Shown: positions 20,101 to 29,020, counted from the stretch's first letter. The stretch: 64,000 nt of DNA from an uncultured Oscillospiraceae bacterium (GCA_949289045.1 CASEMN010000001.1:1-64000), one strand, 5' to 3'. Notes: generated by a model not told the origin, from the sequence alone. Made by a program: numbers and translations.

Positions 20101-21282
20101 ATGAGCATTGTGCAAAAACGTATTCTTATAGCTGTATTAGCAGCGGTTGCAATTATATTGATAATTGGAGTGACTATTCTCGTGCTTTGGTTTCCCGTAA
20201 AAGGCCAGGTCTCAAACGAGATTTGGCTTTCAACAAGTACATACAATCTTGAAGATACACAGGTTATTCAGAAAGAGCCCGGCAAGGATTTTAAAATTCT
20301 CAATCTTGCTGATATTCAGTACAGTGATCACCTTGATATTGGCAAAAGATCCTATACTGAGGAGACTATAAAAACACTTATTGAGCAGGAAAATCCTGAT
20401 CTTATTCTTATGACCGGTGATCAGACATGGACAGCAATGCAGAAGCAGTCCATTAAGGATTTAATAAGGTTTATGGATTCTTTTAAAATTCCGTGGGCAC
20501 CTGTTTTCGGCAACCATGACGGAGAAGGCAACGCAGACAAAAACTGGCTTGCAGACAGATATGAAGAATCCGAATACTGTCTTTTCAAAAAAGGACCCAA
20601 TAATATCGGTGGTGTCGGTAACTACATAATCAACATTATGGAAGGCGACAAAATAGTAGAGTCCATTATTATGATGGATTCAGGCGCTGGCCGCACTTAT
20701 CCTGATGAGAGCGAGCTTTTTATGTACAGCGACGCTCTGAAGGATGATTATGAGGGTGAAGAAGCATCAAAAAATTACAAGGAATATAAGCTCAACGATG
20801 GTGGAACACGTCAGCAGGCTCAGTACGGAACAAGTTATGATTTTATAAGTGAAACACAGATAGCTTGGTATAAATGGGCGATTGAAGGAGCAGCAAAAAT
20901 TAATGGTGGAACAGCTCCCGAATCCACCGCTGTATTCCATATAGCACTTCCCGAATACCATGAAGCGTATCTTCAGTGGCTTGACAGCGGATTTGATACC
21001 AACATGGGATTTGGAGAAATGCGTGAAGCGGTATGTTGTCCAAAGGTGAACACAGGTCTTTTCGATGTTATGAAAGAACTCGGCAGCACAAAAAATGTTC
21101 TTGTAGGTCATGACCATGTTAACACATATTCAGTAGTATATGAGGGCATAAGGCTTACATACGGTCTTAAAACAGGCGACCGCTGTTATGTTGATCCCGA
21201 TCTCAACGGAGGAACTGTCCTTACTCTCACGGATGAAGGTATAACCAACGTTGAACATAAGTTTGTAGAAGTTAAAGAGTAA
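20101..21282 (+). CDS. Membrane-anchored metallophosphoesterase
   Basis: A 393-aa calcineurin-like phosphoesterase with one N-terminal transmembrane helix (residues 7-31), so the catalytic domain faces outside. The two-metal site motifs are in order: ADIQ (in place of the usual DxH), TGDQ, FGNHD, a later ALPEYHE and the C-terminal GHDHVN. The substrate is unknown; family members hydrolyse phosphodiesters or phosphomonoesters. The start ATG 20101 follows TTGAGGAG; the frame remains open to 20047 but lacks a ribosome site there. A second, unrelated-looking member of the superfamily sits at 57461. Confidence 0.88.
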   Translation: MSIVQKRILIAVLAAVAIILIIGVTILVLWFPVKGQVSNEIWLSTSTYNLEDTQVIQKEPGKDFKILNLADIQYSDHLDIGKRSYTEETIKTLIEQENPDLILMTGDQTWTAMQKQSIKDLIRFMDSFKIPWAPVFGNHDGEGNADKNWLADRYEESEYCLFKKGPNNIGGVGNYIINIMEGDKIVESIIMMDSGAGRTYPDESELFMYSDALKDDYEGEEASKNYKEYKLNDGGTRQQAQYGTSYDFISETQIAWYKWAIEGAAKINGGTAPESTAVFHIALPEYHEAYLQWLDSGFDTNMGFGEMREAVCCPKVNTGLFDVMKELGSTKNVLVGHDHVNTYSVVYEGIRLTYGLKTGDRCYVDPDLNGGTVLTLTDEGITNVEHKFVEVKE

Positions 21283-21295
21283 AATTAAAAGATAA

Positions 21296-21327
21296 ACGCC
21301 GGAGTATAAAACTCCGGCGTAATTTTA
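21296..21327 (+). terminator. Rho-independent terminator
   Basis: Perfect 10-bp arms ACGCCGGAGT and ACTCCGGCGT with an ATAAA loop, then AATTTTA. Confidence 0.82.
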
Positions 21328-21336
21328 TACCTACAT

Positions 21337-21365
21337 TTGCAAATGCAGTAAAAATTTGATAAAAT
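21337..21365 (+). promoter_or_regulatory. Predicted promoter of the tmk operon
   Basis: TTGCAA at 21337-21342, 17-bp spacer, extended -10 TGA-TAAAAT ending at 21365. It precedes eight closely packed genes. Confidence 0.7.
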
Positions 21366-21408
21366 ATAATGTCAATTTTATTATAAGAAGAATTGGAGAT
21401 TGATTTAG

Positions 21409-22077
21409 ATGTCAGGAAAGCTGATTGTAATAGAAGGACTTGACGGAAGCGGAAAAAGCACTCAGATGCAATGCCTTACTGAAAAACTGAATGCTTTGGG
21501 TGCTGCTTATAAGAGGATAAAGCTGCCTAATTATTCCAGTCCCTCCTGTTCTCTTGTCAATATGTATTTGAACGGTGAGTTTGGCAAGAAGGCTGACGAT
21601 GTAAATGCATACGCCGCATCTTCATTTTATGCCGTTGACCGCTTTGCAAGCTTCAAGCAAGTTTGGGGAGAGGATTATTTAAACGGAAGCGTAATTCTTG
21701 CTGACCGTTATGCCACTTCAAATGCGGTTCATCAAATGGTAAAGCTTCCCGAGGAGCAGTGGGATGAATATCTCTCGTGGCTGGAGGATTATGAATATAC
21801 AAAAATGGGAATACCAAAACCGACGGCTGTAATTTTTCTTGATATGCCAATAGAGGTTTCTCAGAAGCTTATGTCTGAGAGATATAACGGGGACGAAAAG
21901 AAGAAGGATGTACATGAAGCAGATACGGAATATTTAAAAAAGTGCCGCAGGGCAGCTTTTTATGCGGCGGATAAACTTTCCTGGACAGTTATAAACTGCA
22001 CTGAGGGAGAAAAGGTAAAGAGTATAGAAAAAATTGCGGACGAAATATTTGAGGTTGTAAAAAAGGAGATACTGTAA
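21409..22077 (+). CDS. tmk: Thymidylate kinase (dTMP kinase)
   Basis: A 222-aa P-loop kinase making dTDP from dTMP. The P-loop GLDGSGKST lies at 10-18, the DRY-type motif ADRYATSN near 102-109, and a lid region near 163-175 contains SERYNGDEKKK. The sequence is somewhat divergent from the classic bacterial Tmk and a few residues longer, though every active-site block is present. First gene of an eight-gene operon; TTGGAG precedes the ATG. No second tmk is visible in the window. Confidence 0.93.
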   Translation: MSGKLIVIEGLDGSGKSTQMQCLTEKLNALGAAYKRIKLPNYSSPSCSLVNMYLNGEFGKKADDVNAYAASSFYAVDRFASFKQVWGEDYLNGSVILADRYATSNAVHQMVKLPEEQWDEYLSWLEDYEYTKMGIPKPTAVIFLDMPIEVSQKLMSERYNGDEKKKDVHEADTEYLKKCRRAAFYAADKLSWTVINCTEGEKVKSIEKIADEIFEVVKKEIL

Positions 22078-22080
22078 AAT

Positions 22081-22968
22081 ATGCTTGAATTCAGAAATCC
22101 GGTTTTAGAGGACAAGCTTTGGGCAGGTAAGATTTTAAAATCATCATCTTTTTACGGATGTGAATATACTTTTGGCAATATAATGATGTGGCACGAGGTA
22201 TACAAAAACAAAATTGCACGGTTTGAGGATTTTCTCGTAACCTGCTCTCAAGGTGAACAAATTATGTTTGCTTTTCCGGCAGGAGAGGGAGATCTCAAAA
22301 AAATTGTTTTAGAAATGGAAAACTACGCGGTTTCTTTCGGACAGAAACTTAAAATATTCGGCGTTACTGAAAAGTCCATGGATGATCTCGAAAAGCTTTT
22401 CCCAGGTAAATTTACCTTTACATTGCACAGAGGAAGCTGTGATTATATTTATCTAACGGAAAAGCTTGCTCAGTTAAAGGGCAAGAAATTTCACGGGAAG
22501 CGCAATCATATTGCGGCCTTTGAAAAAGCTTTTCCTCAGTGGAAGTACCACGAAATAGATAAATCAAACATCGACCTTTGCATCGACATGAACAGACGCT
22601 GGGAAAAGGAGAATTTAGAGCGAAATCCCAGAGACCTTTCCAATGAACAAAAGGCTATTTCCATAGCTTTTGAAAACTTCTTTGATTTAGGTTTAGTTGG
22701 AGGTTTCATCACTGCCAATGACAGCGTAGTAGCATATACAATAGGAGAAGAAATAAATAGCGATGTTTTCTGCACCCATATCGAAAAAGCTTTCGGAGAT
22801 GTCAGGGGCGCTTATCCTATTATCAACAGGGAGTTTGCGAAAAATACAATCTGCTCATATAAATATGTAAACCGTGAGGAGGATTTAGGCGAAGAGGGAC
22901 TGCGAAAAGCAAAGCTTTCCTATCAGCCGGATATTCTTCTTGAAAAATATACTGCGGAGGTGCAGTGA
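22081..22968 (+). CDS. DUF2156 (GNAT-fold) protein
   Basis: A 295-aa protein starting 3 bp after tmk, with AAGGAG upstream. The fold and the motifs KKFHGKRNHIAAFEK (near 136-150) and YPIINREFA match DUF2156. That family shares its fold with the C-terminal domain of the aminoacyl-tRNA-dependent lysyl-phosphatidylglycerol synthase MprF. No transmembrane segment is present, so it is cytosolic. The acceptor is unknown; it could be an aminoacyl- or acyltransferase. It overlaps the following GNAT gene, so the two are translationally coupled and may share a pathway. Confidence 0.8.
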   Translation: MLEFRNPVLEDKLWAGKILKSSSFYGCEYTFGNIMMWHEVYKNKIARFEDFLVTCSQGEQIMFAFPAGEGDLKKIVLEMENYAVSFGQKLKIFGVTEKSMDDLEKLFPGKFTFTLHRGSCDYIYLTEKLAQLKGKKFHGKRNHIAAFEKAFPQWKYHEIDKSNIDLCIDMNRRWEKENLERNPRDLSNEQKAISIAFENFFDLGLVGGFITANDSVVAYTIGEEINSDVFCTHIEKAFGDVRGAYPIINREFAKNTICSYKYVNREEDLGEEGLRKAKLSYQPDILLEKYTAEVQ

Positions 22969-23834
22969 TTTTGATAAGGTTTGCAGATGAAAAAGATATC
23001 CCACAATTAAAAGAAATCTGGCATATAAGCTTCGGCGACAGTGAAAAATATATAGATATGTTTATGGAGCATCAGTTTAAAAACGCTCAAACTGTTGTAT
23101 ATGAAGAGGACAGCAAAATCTTCTCAATGTTTTTCCTATTCAGATGTGGTTTCAGTATAAAGGGAAAAAATCATCCTGCTTTCTATCTTTACGCCGCCGC
23201 AACTTTGCCACAATATAGAGGCAAAGGGATTATGGGAAAAATGCTGGAGTTCTCAAAATCATATGCCGCCGAAAATGGCTTTGATTTTATAATCCTTTCT
23301 CCTGCAGAAAAGAGCCTTTACGATTATTACGGACGTTTCGGATTTAAGGCATGCTTTAAATCTCAAAAAATCTCTTTAAATATAAAAAGCAAAAAGAAAT
23401 ATACTCCGAGTTTTTCCGAAAAGGATTTTGAAAAAATGCTCATCTTGAGAAATATGGAAGTTAAAAAAGCGGACGGAGTTTTATGGGATGAAGAATTTTT
23501 CCGCTATGCCGTATATGAAAACGGATATACAAAGGGAAAAACTAAAAGCTCAGAAGGATGTTACGGTATTTATTTCAAAGAAGATGACCATATTATTTTT
23601 AAAGAATTTATCGGAGAAAACCCAGAGAAAGCTCTTGATTTTGTTTTAAACGTATGTAAAGATGAAAAGGTAAACAGCGCACAACTTACTGTCCCTGTCT
23701 GTTTTGAATGGACAGAAAATTCAGATGAGTGTATTTTGGTTAATACCGGTATGGCTGTACCGTTAAACTCCGAAGCTCTAAAAGCTTTGGAAAATTCAGA
23801 TAAAAACGCCTATTTAGGACTTACATTAGGTTAA
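22965..23834 (+). CDS. GNAT family N-acetyltransferase
   Basis: A 289-aa protein with an N-terminal GNAT domain. The acetyl-CoA loop is ATLPQYRGKGIMGKML (near 82-97), then FIILSPAEKSLYDYYGRFGF, an Eis-like arrangement with a longer C-terminal part. The start is either GTG 22965, overlapping the previous stop, or TTG 22971, which is better spaced from GCGGAGG. The substrate is unknown. Its coupling to the DUF2156 gene suggests two acyl or aminoacyl transferases working on related targets (inference). Confidence 0.85.
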   Translation: MILIRFADEKDIPQLKEIWHISFGDSEKYIDMFMEHQFKNAQTVVYEEDSKIFSMFFLFRCGFSIKGKNHPAFYLYAAATLPQYRGKGIMGKMLEFSKSYAAENGFDFIILSPAEKSLYDYYGRFGFKACFKSQKISLNIKSKKKYTPSFSEKDFEKMLILRNMEVKKADGVLWDEEFFRYAVYENGYTKGKTKSSEGCYGIYFKEDDHIIFKEFIGENPEKALDFVLNVCKDEKVNSAQLTVPVCFEWTENSDECILVNTGMAVPLNSEALKALENSDKNAYLGLTLG

Positions 23835-23847
23835 AGGAGAGTTAATT

Positions 23848-24390
23848 ATGATTTATGTTTTACTCGCTGACGGATTTGAAGAAATTGAAGCACTCGCAAC
23901 TGTAGATTTTCTTCGCAGAGCGGAGCTTCCTGTAACAATGGCCGGAGTCAACGGTCTTGAAGCCATTGGAGCTCACTCCATTACCGTTGCCTGTGACTGC
24001 ATGGCAGAGGAAATCGAAAATATCGGTAAAGATGATGCAGTTGTTCTTCCCGGAGGAATGCCCGGTACACTTAATCTCGAAAGATCTCAGACTGTGCAGA
24101 ATTTGATTGACGAAGCTAATGATGAGGGAAGACTTCTCTGCGCAATCTGTGCGGCGCCGTCAATACTCGGTCATAAGGGCCTTTTAGACGGCAAAGAGGC
24201 AATTTGCTTCCCGGGTTTTGAAAGCGAACTTTACGGAGCTGAAATTTCCCGTTCAAAGGTTTGCCGTGACGGAAAGATAATCACTGCCGCCGGAGCGGGA
24301 GTTGCAATTGACTTCGGCATGGAAATCGCAGCTGAGTATGTCGGAAAAGATACTGCGGCAAAGATTAAGGAGTCTCTCCAATGCTTGTAA
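23848..24390 (+). CDS. DJ-1/PfpI family protein
   Basis: A 180-aa protein of the DJ-1 subgroup (YajL-like). The N-terminal ADGFEEIEALATVD contains the conserved Glu. The nucleophile elbow AICAAPSILG carries the Cys near residue 101, and VVLPGGMPG lies near 66-74. DJ-1 proteins are linked to glyoxalase or deglycase activity and oxidative-stress protection; the exact activity is disputed. AAAGGAGAG precedes the ATG. Its end overlaps the next gene by 10 bp. Confidence 0.92.
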   Translation: MIYVLLADGFEEIEALATVDFLRRAELPVTMAGVNGLEAIGAHSITVACDCMAEEIENIGKDDAVVLPGGMPGTLNLERSQTVQNLIDEANDEGRLLCAICAAPSILGHKGLLDGKEAICFPGFESELYGAEISRSKVCRDGKIITAAGAGVAIDFGMEIAAEYVGKDTAAKIKESLQCL

Positions 24391-24983
24391 ACAGCGGCGA
24401 TATTCGCCCCGTTAAAAACAAAATGCGTCAGGAGATTAAAGAGCAGAGAAAAAATCTCACTTGCGATGAACGGGAAAGGTGCGATTCGAAAATATGCGAG
24501 CGCCTTAGGCAGCTATGGCTTTATCGAGAAAGCAAAACTGTATTTACCTATGTATCTTTGGCGGACGAAACCGATACAAAAAAGTTTATAGAACGTGCTT
24601 TAGAAGACGGTAAACGTGTTGTTGTTCCGCGCTGCATTAAGGGTACCAGAAATATGGAGTTCTGTGTAATAAATTCGCTCAATGATTTGGAAGAAGGTGC
24701 TTTTGGAGTTCTAGAACCAAAGGTAGAATGTGAAGTATACACAGATTATTCAGACGGGTTTTGTATAGTTCCGGCTTTGGCTTTTGATAGAAAAGGCTAT
24801 AGGTTAGGATACGGAAAAGGCTACTACGACAGATTTCTTGCGGATTTTTGTGGAAAAACCGTAGGAATATGTTATAATAGATTCGTTGTACCAGAGATTC
24901 CGAGAGGAAAGTATGACAAATCTGTTGATTTAATAATCACTGAGAAAAAGGTGATTTCTACACGCCAGGAGGTTTTGCCATGA
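24381..24983 (+). CDS. 5-formyltetrahydrofolate cyclo-ligase
   Basis: A 200-aa enzyme (MTHFS/YgfA family) converting 5-formyl-THF to 5,10-methenyl-THF with ATP. The conserved GYGKGYYDRF lies near 143-152. PALAFDRKGYRLG precedes it, and an N-terminal Lys-rich helix (KNKMRQEIKEQRK) is typical. The start ATG 24381 overlaps the DJ-1 gene, with AAGGAG inside that gene. It salvages folate and links to thymidylate and purine synthesis, consistent with tmk in the operon. Confidence 0.94.
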   Translation: MLVNSGDIRPVKNKMRQEIKEQRKNLTCDERERCDSKICERLRQLWLYRESKTVFTYVSLADETDTKKFIERALEDGKRVVVPRCIKGTRNMEFCVINSLNDLEEGAFGVLEPKVECEVYTDYSDGFCIVPALAFDRKGYRLGYGKGYYDRFLADFCGKTVGICYNRFVVPEIPRGKYDKSVDLIITEKKVISTRQEVLP

Positions 24984-26371
24984 GCGACGAAAATAAAAGA
25001 CAGGAAGATAAGGAATATCAGGAACTGCTTAACAACTACAGCGGAGAGTATCTTGAAGAGCATAAAGATGCTTCAGAAGAAATTCCTGTAAGCCGAAAAG
25101 AGAGAGTTGAAAAGTTTTCTTTAAACTTTGACGCTAACAGTGAAATCCCAGATGAACCGGAGCAGGTTTCCCATGATAAGGGAATATATTTTGCGGCATA
25201 TTCTCCCAAAGAGAAGCCGAAAGAAGAAGAGCCAACCAAAAATGAACCGAAAAAAAAGAAAAAGACTTCAAACGGTTTTGTAGAAAACCTGCGTTCATAT
25301 TATCATGTTCTTAAAAAGAATACGGTTGCATATACCGCAACATATGTTGGTCTTATACTTATTGCCTCAATTTGTCTTTCGGTTTATTCTCTTTCCTGCC
25401 TAAACGATATTTTTGCTATAAGAAATTCAAATGAAATGGTAACTGTCACAATACCGGAAAATGCTACAACAGGTGACGTTATAGATGTTCTGCATGAAAA
25501 CGGACTTATAAAGCACACTGTTTTTTGCAGAGTTTATGCTTTCCTTATGGGCTATGAGGATAACTACCTTAACGGTTTGCATCAGCTTAATGCTAAAATG
25601 GGTCTTGAAGGTATGCTTTTAGGAACCAAGGAGGAAAAATCCGGTGCAGAGACGGTAGACGTTACTTTCCCGGAGGGCTGGACTATTTCACAGATTGCTG
25701 AAAGGCTTGAGGAATACGAGGTTTGCAGCGCTGATCTTTTCCTGGAAACTCTGGAAGAAGCAAAGTTCAATTATTCTTTCTTGGAAACTCCTGCTGAAAG
25801 TACGGACAGGTACATGAAGTTTGAAGGATATCTTTTCCCTGCGCAGTACAATTTCTACGTGAATGAGGCGCCTGCAAGCGTTGTTAAAAAGTTTTTTGAA
25901 GCATTTCAGGAAAATGTTATGACTGAGGAAAATATAGCGAGAGCAGAGGAACTGGGTCTTACTATGGATGAAGTACTTACCCTTGCTTCTATTATCCAGC
26001 GTGAGGCTGCCAATACGGAGCAGATGTATCAGGTGTCTTCCGTCATTCATAACAGACTTAATTCAAACAGCTTCCCTCACCTTGGGTGTGAAGCGGTTGA
26101 CGTATATTATCAGAGAGAGATTCTTCCCAATGTAAGCACTGCACTTTCCGACGAACTGTTTAACGGATACAGTGCTTACGGTACAGAGGGAATTCCAAAT
26201 GGTCCAATCTGTAATCCGGGATTAGCGGCAATAGATGCGGCTCTGAATCCCGAAAAGTCTGATTACTATTTCTTCTGCCATGATTCAAAGGGCAATATCT
26301 ATTTGTCAAGAACTCAGACTGAGCAAGATGCAAATATGGCAAAAATTATTTCCGGACAGACAGACGAATAA
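24980..26371 (+). CDS. mltG: Endolytic murein transglycosylase MltG (YceG)
   Basis: A 463-aa protein with a long charged cytoplasmic N-terminus (about 1-115, rich in Glu and Lys), one transmembrane helix (near 117-138) and an extracytoplasmic YceG domain. The catalytic block LASIIQREAANTEQM contains Glu342. A LysM-like strand precedes it (VTIPENATTGDVIDVL), and the C-terminal IPNGPICNPGLAAIDAAL is diagnostic. MltG cuts nascent glycan strands and sets their length. ATGA overlap with the upstream gene indicates coupling. The cytoplasmic tail is longer than in E. coli MltG, as in other Firmicutes. Confidence 0.95.
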   Translation: MSDENKRQEDKEYQELLNNYSGEYLEEHKDASEEIPVSRKERVEKFSLNFDANSEIPDEPEQVSHDKGIYFAAYSPKEKPKEEEPTKNEPKKKKKTSNGFVENLRSYYHVLKKNTVAYTATYVGLILIASICLSVYSLSCLNDIFAIRNSNEMVTVTIPENATTGDVIDVLHENGLIKHTVFCRVYAFLMGYEDNYLNGLHQLNAKMGLEGMLLGTKEEKSGAETVDVTFPEGWTISQIAERLEEYEVCSADLFLETLEEAKFNYSFLETPAESTDRYMKFEGYLFPAQYNFYVNEAPASVVKKFFEAFQENVMTEENIARAEELGLTMDEVLTLASIIQREAANTEQMYQVSSVIHNRLNSNSFPHLGCEAVDVYYQREILPNVSTALSDELFNGYSAYGTEGIPNGPICNPGLAAIDAALNPEKSDYYFFCHDSKGNIYLSRTQTEQDANMAKIISGQTDE

Positions 26372-26396
26372 TTTGCTGCGGAAGGATTAAAGAAAA

Positions 26397-27641
26397 ATGG
26401 CAACAAATTTTGAAAATTTTGTAAAACCTGAGGTTTTAGCACCGGCGGGCGATATGGAAAGGCTGGGCGCTGCGCTGACTTTTGGCGCAGATGCCGTTTA
26501 TGCCGGAGGAACAGCTTTCGGAATGCGTGCATCACCTAAAAATTTCGGTGAGGATGAGCTTAAAGATGCAATTGCATCTGCACATAAAGCGGGGGCGAAG
26601 TTTTATCTTACCTGCAATACTTTGCCAAGGAACGATGAGTTTGCCAAATTGCCTGCATTTCTCGAATTTGCCGAAGACTGCGGCGTAGATGCCTTTATAA
26701 TTGCCGATATGGGCGTTTTGCAGTATGCAAAAAAATATGCGCCGAAAACAGAGGTGCATATTTCCACTCAGGCAGGTATAGTAAATTATGAAACGGCGAA
26801 TTTTTTCTATAATTTAGGTGCTAAAAGGGTAGTTACCGCACGCGAGCTTTCTATTGAAGAAATCGCCGAAATCCGTGCAAAAACAAGCCCTGACCTTGAT
26901 ATTGAATGTTTTGTACATGGAGCAATGTGCGTTTCTTTTTCAGGAAGATGCCTTTTATCCAATTATCTTATAGGACGTGACGCCAACAGAGGTGAGTGTG
27001 CTCAGCCATGCCGCTGGAAATACAATCTTGTTGAAGAAAAGCGTCCGGGCAGATTTTTTCCCATTGATGAAGATGAAACAGGAACATATATACTCAATTC
27101 TCAGGACATGTGCATGATAGAGCATATTCCGGAGCTTGTTTCAGCAGGAATTACAAGCTTCAAAATTGAAGGCAGGGCAAAGTCTGCTTACTATACGGCT
27201 GTTGCTACAAATGCATACAGATGTGCAGTTGATGAGTTTATGAAAAATCCGTCAAAGGATTTTAAACCTTCGCCGTGGATTGTTGAAGAAATGGAAAAAA
27301 TGAGTCACCGCCAGTATTGCACAGGTTTTTATTTTAACAGCCCTCATGAAAATGCCAATGTTTATAACGAGGGCGTGTATGTCAGGAACTGGGATGTCGT
27401 CGCCATTGCGAAGGGATGGAAAGACGGAATTTTAACTGTTTCACAGCGCAATAAATTTTATTCCGGCGATGTTATTGAGGTTATGCAAAAAGGTAAACCT
27501 CCGTTTTCAATAAAAGCCGACGAAATATTTAATAAAGACTTTGAGCCCATTGAAAATGCTCCTCACCCTATGATGGATGTGCTTATTAAATGTCCCGAGA
27601 AAATTGAAGAGGGTTCAATTCTTAGAATGATAAGAGAGTAA
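26397..27641 (+). CDS. Peptidase U32 family protein (TrhP/RlhA-like)
   Basis: A 414-aa protein opening PEVLAPAGDMERLGAAL. U32 motifs include a Cys-bearing block (HGAMCVSFSGRCLLSNYL near 178-195) and ECAQPCRWKY near 200-209; the cysteines are candidate iron-sulfur ligands. Characterised relatives (TrhP/TrhO pathway, RlhA) act in prephenate-dependent hydroxylation of tRNA or rRNA bases. Protease activity in older names is weakly supported. mltG followed by U32 is a common Clostridia gene order. Confidence 0.9.
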   Translation: MATNFENFVKPEVLAPAGDMERLGAALTFGADAVYAGGTAFGMRASPKNFGEDELKDAIASAHKAGAKFYLTCNTLPRNDEFAKLPAFLEFAEDCGVDAFIIADMGVLQYAKKYAPKTEVHISTQAGIVNYETANFFYNLGAKRVVTARELSIEEIAEIRAKTSPDLDIECFVHGAMCVSFSGRCLLSNYLIGRDANRGECAQPCRWKYNLVEEKRPGRFFPIDEDETGTYILNSQDMCMIEHIPELVSAGITSFKIEGRAKSAYYTAVATNAYRCAVDEFMKNPSKDFKPSPWIVEEMEKMSHRQYCTGFYFNSPHENANVYNEGVYVRNWDVVAIAKGWKDGILTVSQRNKFYSGDVIEVMQKGKPPFSIKADEIFNKDFEPIENAPHPMMDVLIKCPEKIEEGSILRMIRE

Positions 27642-27643
27642 AG

Positions 27644-28606
27644 ATGGACAAAAACTTTTTGCTTGATTTATGCAACAGAATAAACCTTGGTCAGGAAGAA
27701 ACTCAGTGCGTTATAGGTACCCTGAATCTGGAATTTGCAAAAGTTGCCGCAATTGTAAAAAAATGCAGTATGCTGCCGGTAAATTCAGTTCTGCGTTCTG
27801 CTGCAGAGCATGAGCGGAATTACAGGAAAGGTGCGGCGCTTTGTTTAGCCTGTGTTATTGCCTGCTGTGAACGAACTTACGGTATCTACAAGGAAAAAGG
27901 GATACCGGATGAAGTCTTTTACGATACTATGAGCGATATATCCATATGGGCGGAAAATTTTAAAAATAAGTATGGCTATCCTGGTTTTGGTGCAATTGAT
28001 TGGATTTCCAATCATTTAAATGCCACGCTTTTCCGTCTTGGCAGGCTTCAATTTCAGCTTTATCGCACTCGTTTTCCTAAATATACTGAAAGAACTCAAA
28101 TAAGGCAGGCTCCGATAAAACTTGGAAAACGCTGTCTTTATGTTCACATTCCACAGGGCGGAAAGCTGGCATATGAAGAATGCATAAAATCTTTTGAAAA
28201 GGCAAAAGGTTTTTTCGCAGAATATTTTCCTAACTATAAGTATTCGGGATATATCTGCGAATCATGGCTTTTATATCCGGGAAATATGGCGGTTCTTCCT
28301 CCTGACTCGAATATAATGAAATTTCAGTCTCTTTGGACAATTGTTTCCTGGGATATAGACCAGTCTCAGGCTATTGAAAGGATATTTCAGCCTAAATGTA
28401 TAGGTGATATGGAGTTTTATCCCGAGGACACCTCACTTCGACGTGCTGCAAAAAAATGGTTGCTTTCGGGCAACGTTTTAGGCATAGGTTTTGGAATGAT
28501 AAAAGCGGACAGCGAGGACTCTTCTGAGGATTTAACTTTTCCGCAAAAAACGGTAAATAAGATACTTAGTTTTAATCCTTTAAAAAAGCAGGAACCGCAG
28601 GAATAA
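27644..28606 (+). CDS. Acyltransferase domain protein (GNAT-like C-terminus, probable)
   Basis: A 320-aa cytosolic protein of two halves. An N-terminal helical region (about 1-130) contains RNYRKGAALCLACVIACCERTYGIY. A C-terminal mixed alpha/beta region (about 135-300) contains IHIPQGGKL-like LYVHIPQGGKL, GYICESWLLYP and SWDIDQSQAIERIF. The layout recalls clostridial proteins annotated as acyltransferase-domain (NAT_N plus GNAT_C), but I could not check this. It starts 2 bp after the U32 gene and is the last of the operon, before a terminator. Confidence 0.6.
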   Translation: MDKNFLLDLCNRINLGQEETQCVIGTLNLEFAKVAAIVKKCSMLPVNSVLRSAAEHERNYRKGAALCLACVIACCERTYGIYKEKGIPDEVFYDTMSDISIWAENFKNKYGYPGFGAIDWISNHLNATLFRLGRLQFQLYRTRFPKYTERTQIRQAPIKLGKRCLYVHIPQGGKLAYEECIKSFEKAKGFFAEYFPNYKYSGYICESWLLYPGNMAVLPPDSNIMKFQSLWTIVSWDIDQSQAIERIFQPKCIGDMEFYPEDTSLRRAAKKWLLSGNVLGIGFGMIKADSEDSSEDLTFPQKTVNKILSFNPLKKQEPQE

Positions 28607-28622
28607 TTCCGGCGGTTCTTTC
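28591..28622 (+). terminator. Terminator of the tmk operon
   Basis: GAACCGC (28592-28598) pairs with GCGGTTC (28612-28618), with an inner GGAAT/ATTCC stem. TTTCTT follows. It overlaps the final codons of the last gene. Confidence 0.7.
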
Positions 28623-28688
28623 TTATAAGATGCAAAAATCATCGTCATGTTTTTAAAGGAACGTGGCTTTTAGCTTTTTAAAATGACA

Positions 28689-28850
28689 TTAGAGCTGATT
28701 TTCTTCAGTCCACTTTTTATTTCTTTCAACGTTTTCGTCATTTGGAATGGGAATTCCGGCATCTGCTGTACGATAATCAGCTTGGCTTATTGGCTGAGTT
28801 ATATATGCTCCTTTTGTTTCAAGGGGGTTAATTTTTTTCTTTTTTCTCAT
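28689..28850 (-). CDS. Small DUF3787-like (putative spore surface) protein
   Basis: A 53-aa protein with GAGGTG seven bases before the ATG at 28850. It has a lysine-rich start (MRKKKKINPLETKG) and a conserved-looking core, PISQADYRTADAGIPIPND then NVERNKKW. The pattern (IPIP-D-x-NV-x4-KW) resembles DUF3787, a family of tiny Clostridia proteins reported on spores. It lies alone, divergent from the first acyl-CoA synthetase, with no terminator evident. The frame is open upstream to 28898 but lacks a ribosome site there. Confidence 0.6.
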   Translation of the reverse strand: MRKKKKINPLETKGAYITQPISQADYRTADAGIPIPNDENVERNKKWTEENQL

Positions 28851-28881
28851 AAATTTCACCTCAGTGTTATTTTTTCTAAAG

Positions 28882-28891
28882 TTACCGGTAA
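28882..28891. promoter_or_regulatory. ACCGGT palindrome, box A (putative operator)
   Basis: TTACCGGTAA is a perfect 10-bp palindrome between the divergent spore-protein and acyl-CoA synthetase genes. Similar boxes occur at 28988-28998 and twice in the inverted repeat at 30863-30896. Confidence 0.45.
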
Positions 28892-28962
28892 TAGTCAAAA
28901 GGCATCATTTTTTAACACAATATTAACATTTCTTTTTAGGTGTAGCTTATTTAATTTGTTTG

Positions 28963-28971
28963 TGATACAAT
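28963..28971 (+). promoter_or_regulatory. Extended -10 of the first acyl-CoA synthetase gene
   Basis: TGA-TACAAT at 28963-28971; the -35 region (TAGCTT) is poor. ACCTGGT box B lies 17 bp downstream, about where RNA polymerase would clear the promoter. Confidence 0.5.
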
Positions 28972-28987
28972 AATAATGTATATTTAT

Positions 28988-28998
28988 AACCTGGTAAT
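28988..28998. promoter_or_regulatory. ACCTGGT box B (putative operator)
   Basis: TAACCTGGTAA is a near-palindrome related to box A, placed between the -10 and the ribosome binding site of the first acyl-CoA synthetase gene. Confidence 0.4.
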
Positions 28999-29020
28999 TA
29001 CTTAGAAAGAGTGATATAAC

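Noticed and set aside
28683..28973. A 96-aa plus-strand frame before the first acyl-CoA synthetase gene
   Set aside because: It is antisense to the DUF3787-like gene and overlaps the promoter region.
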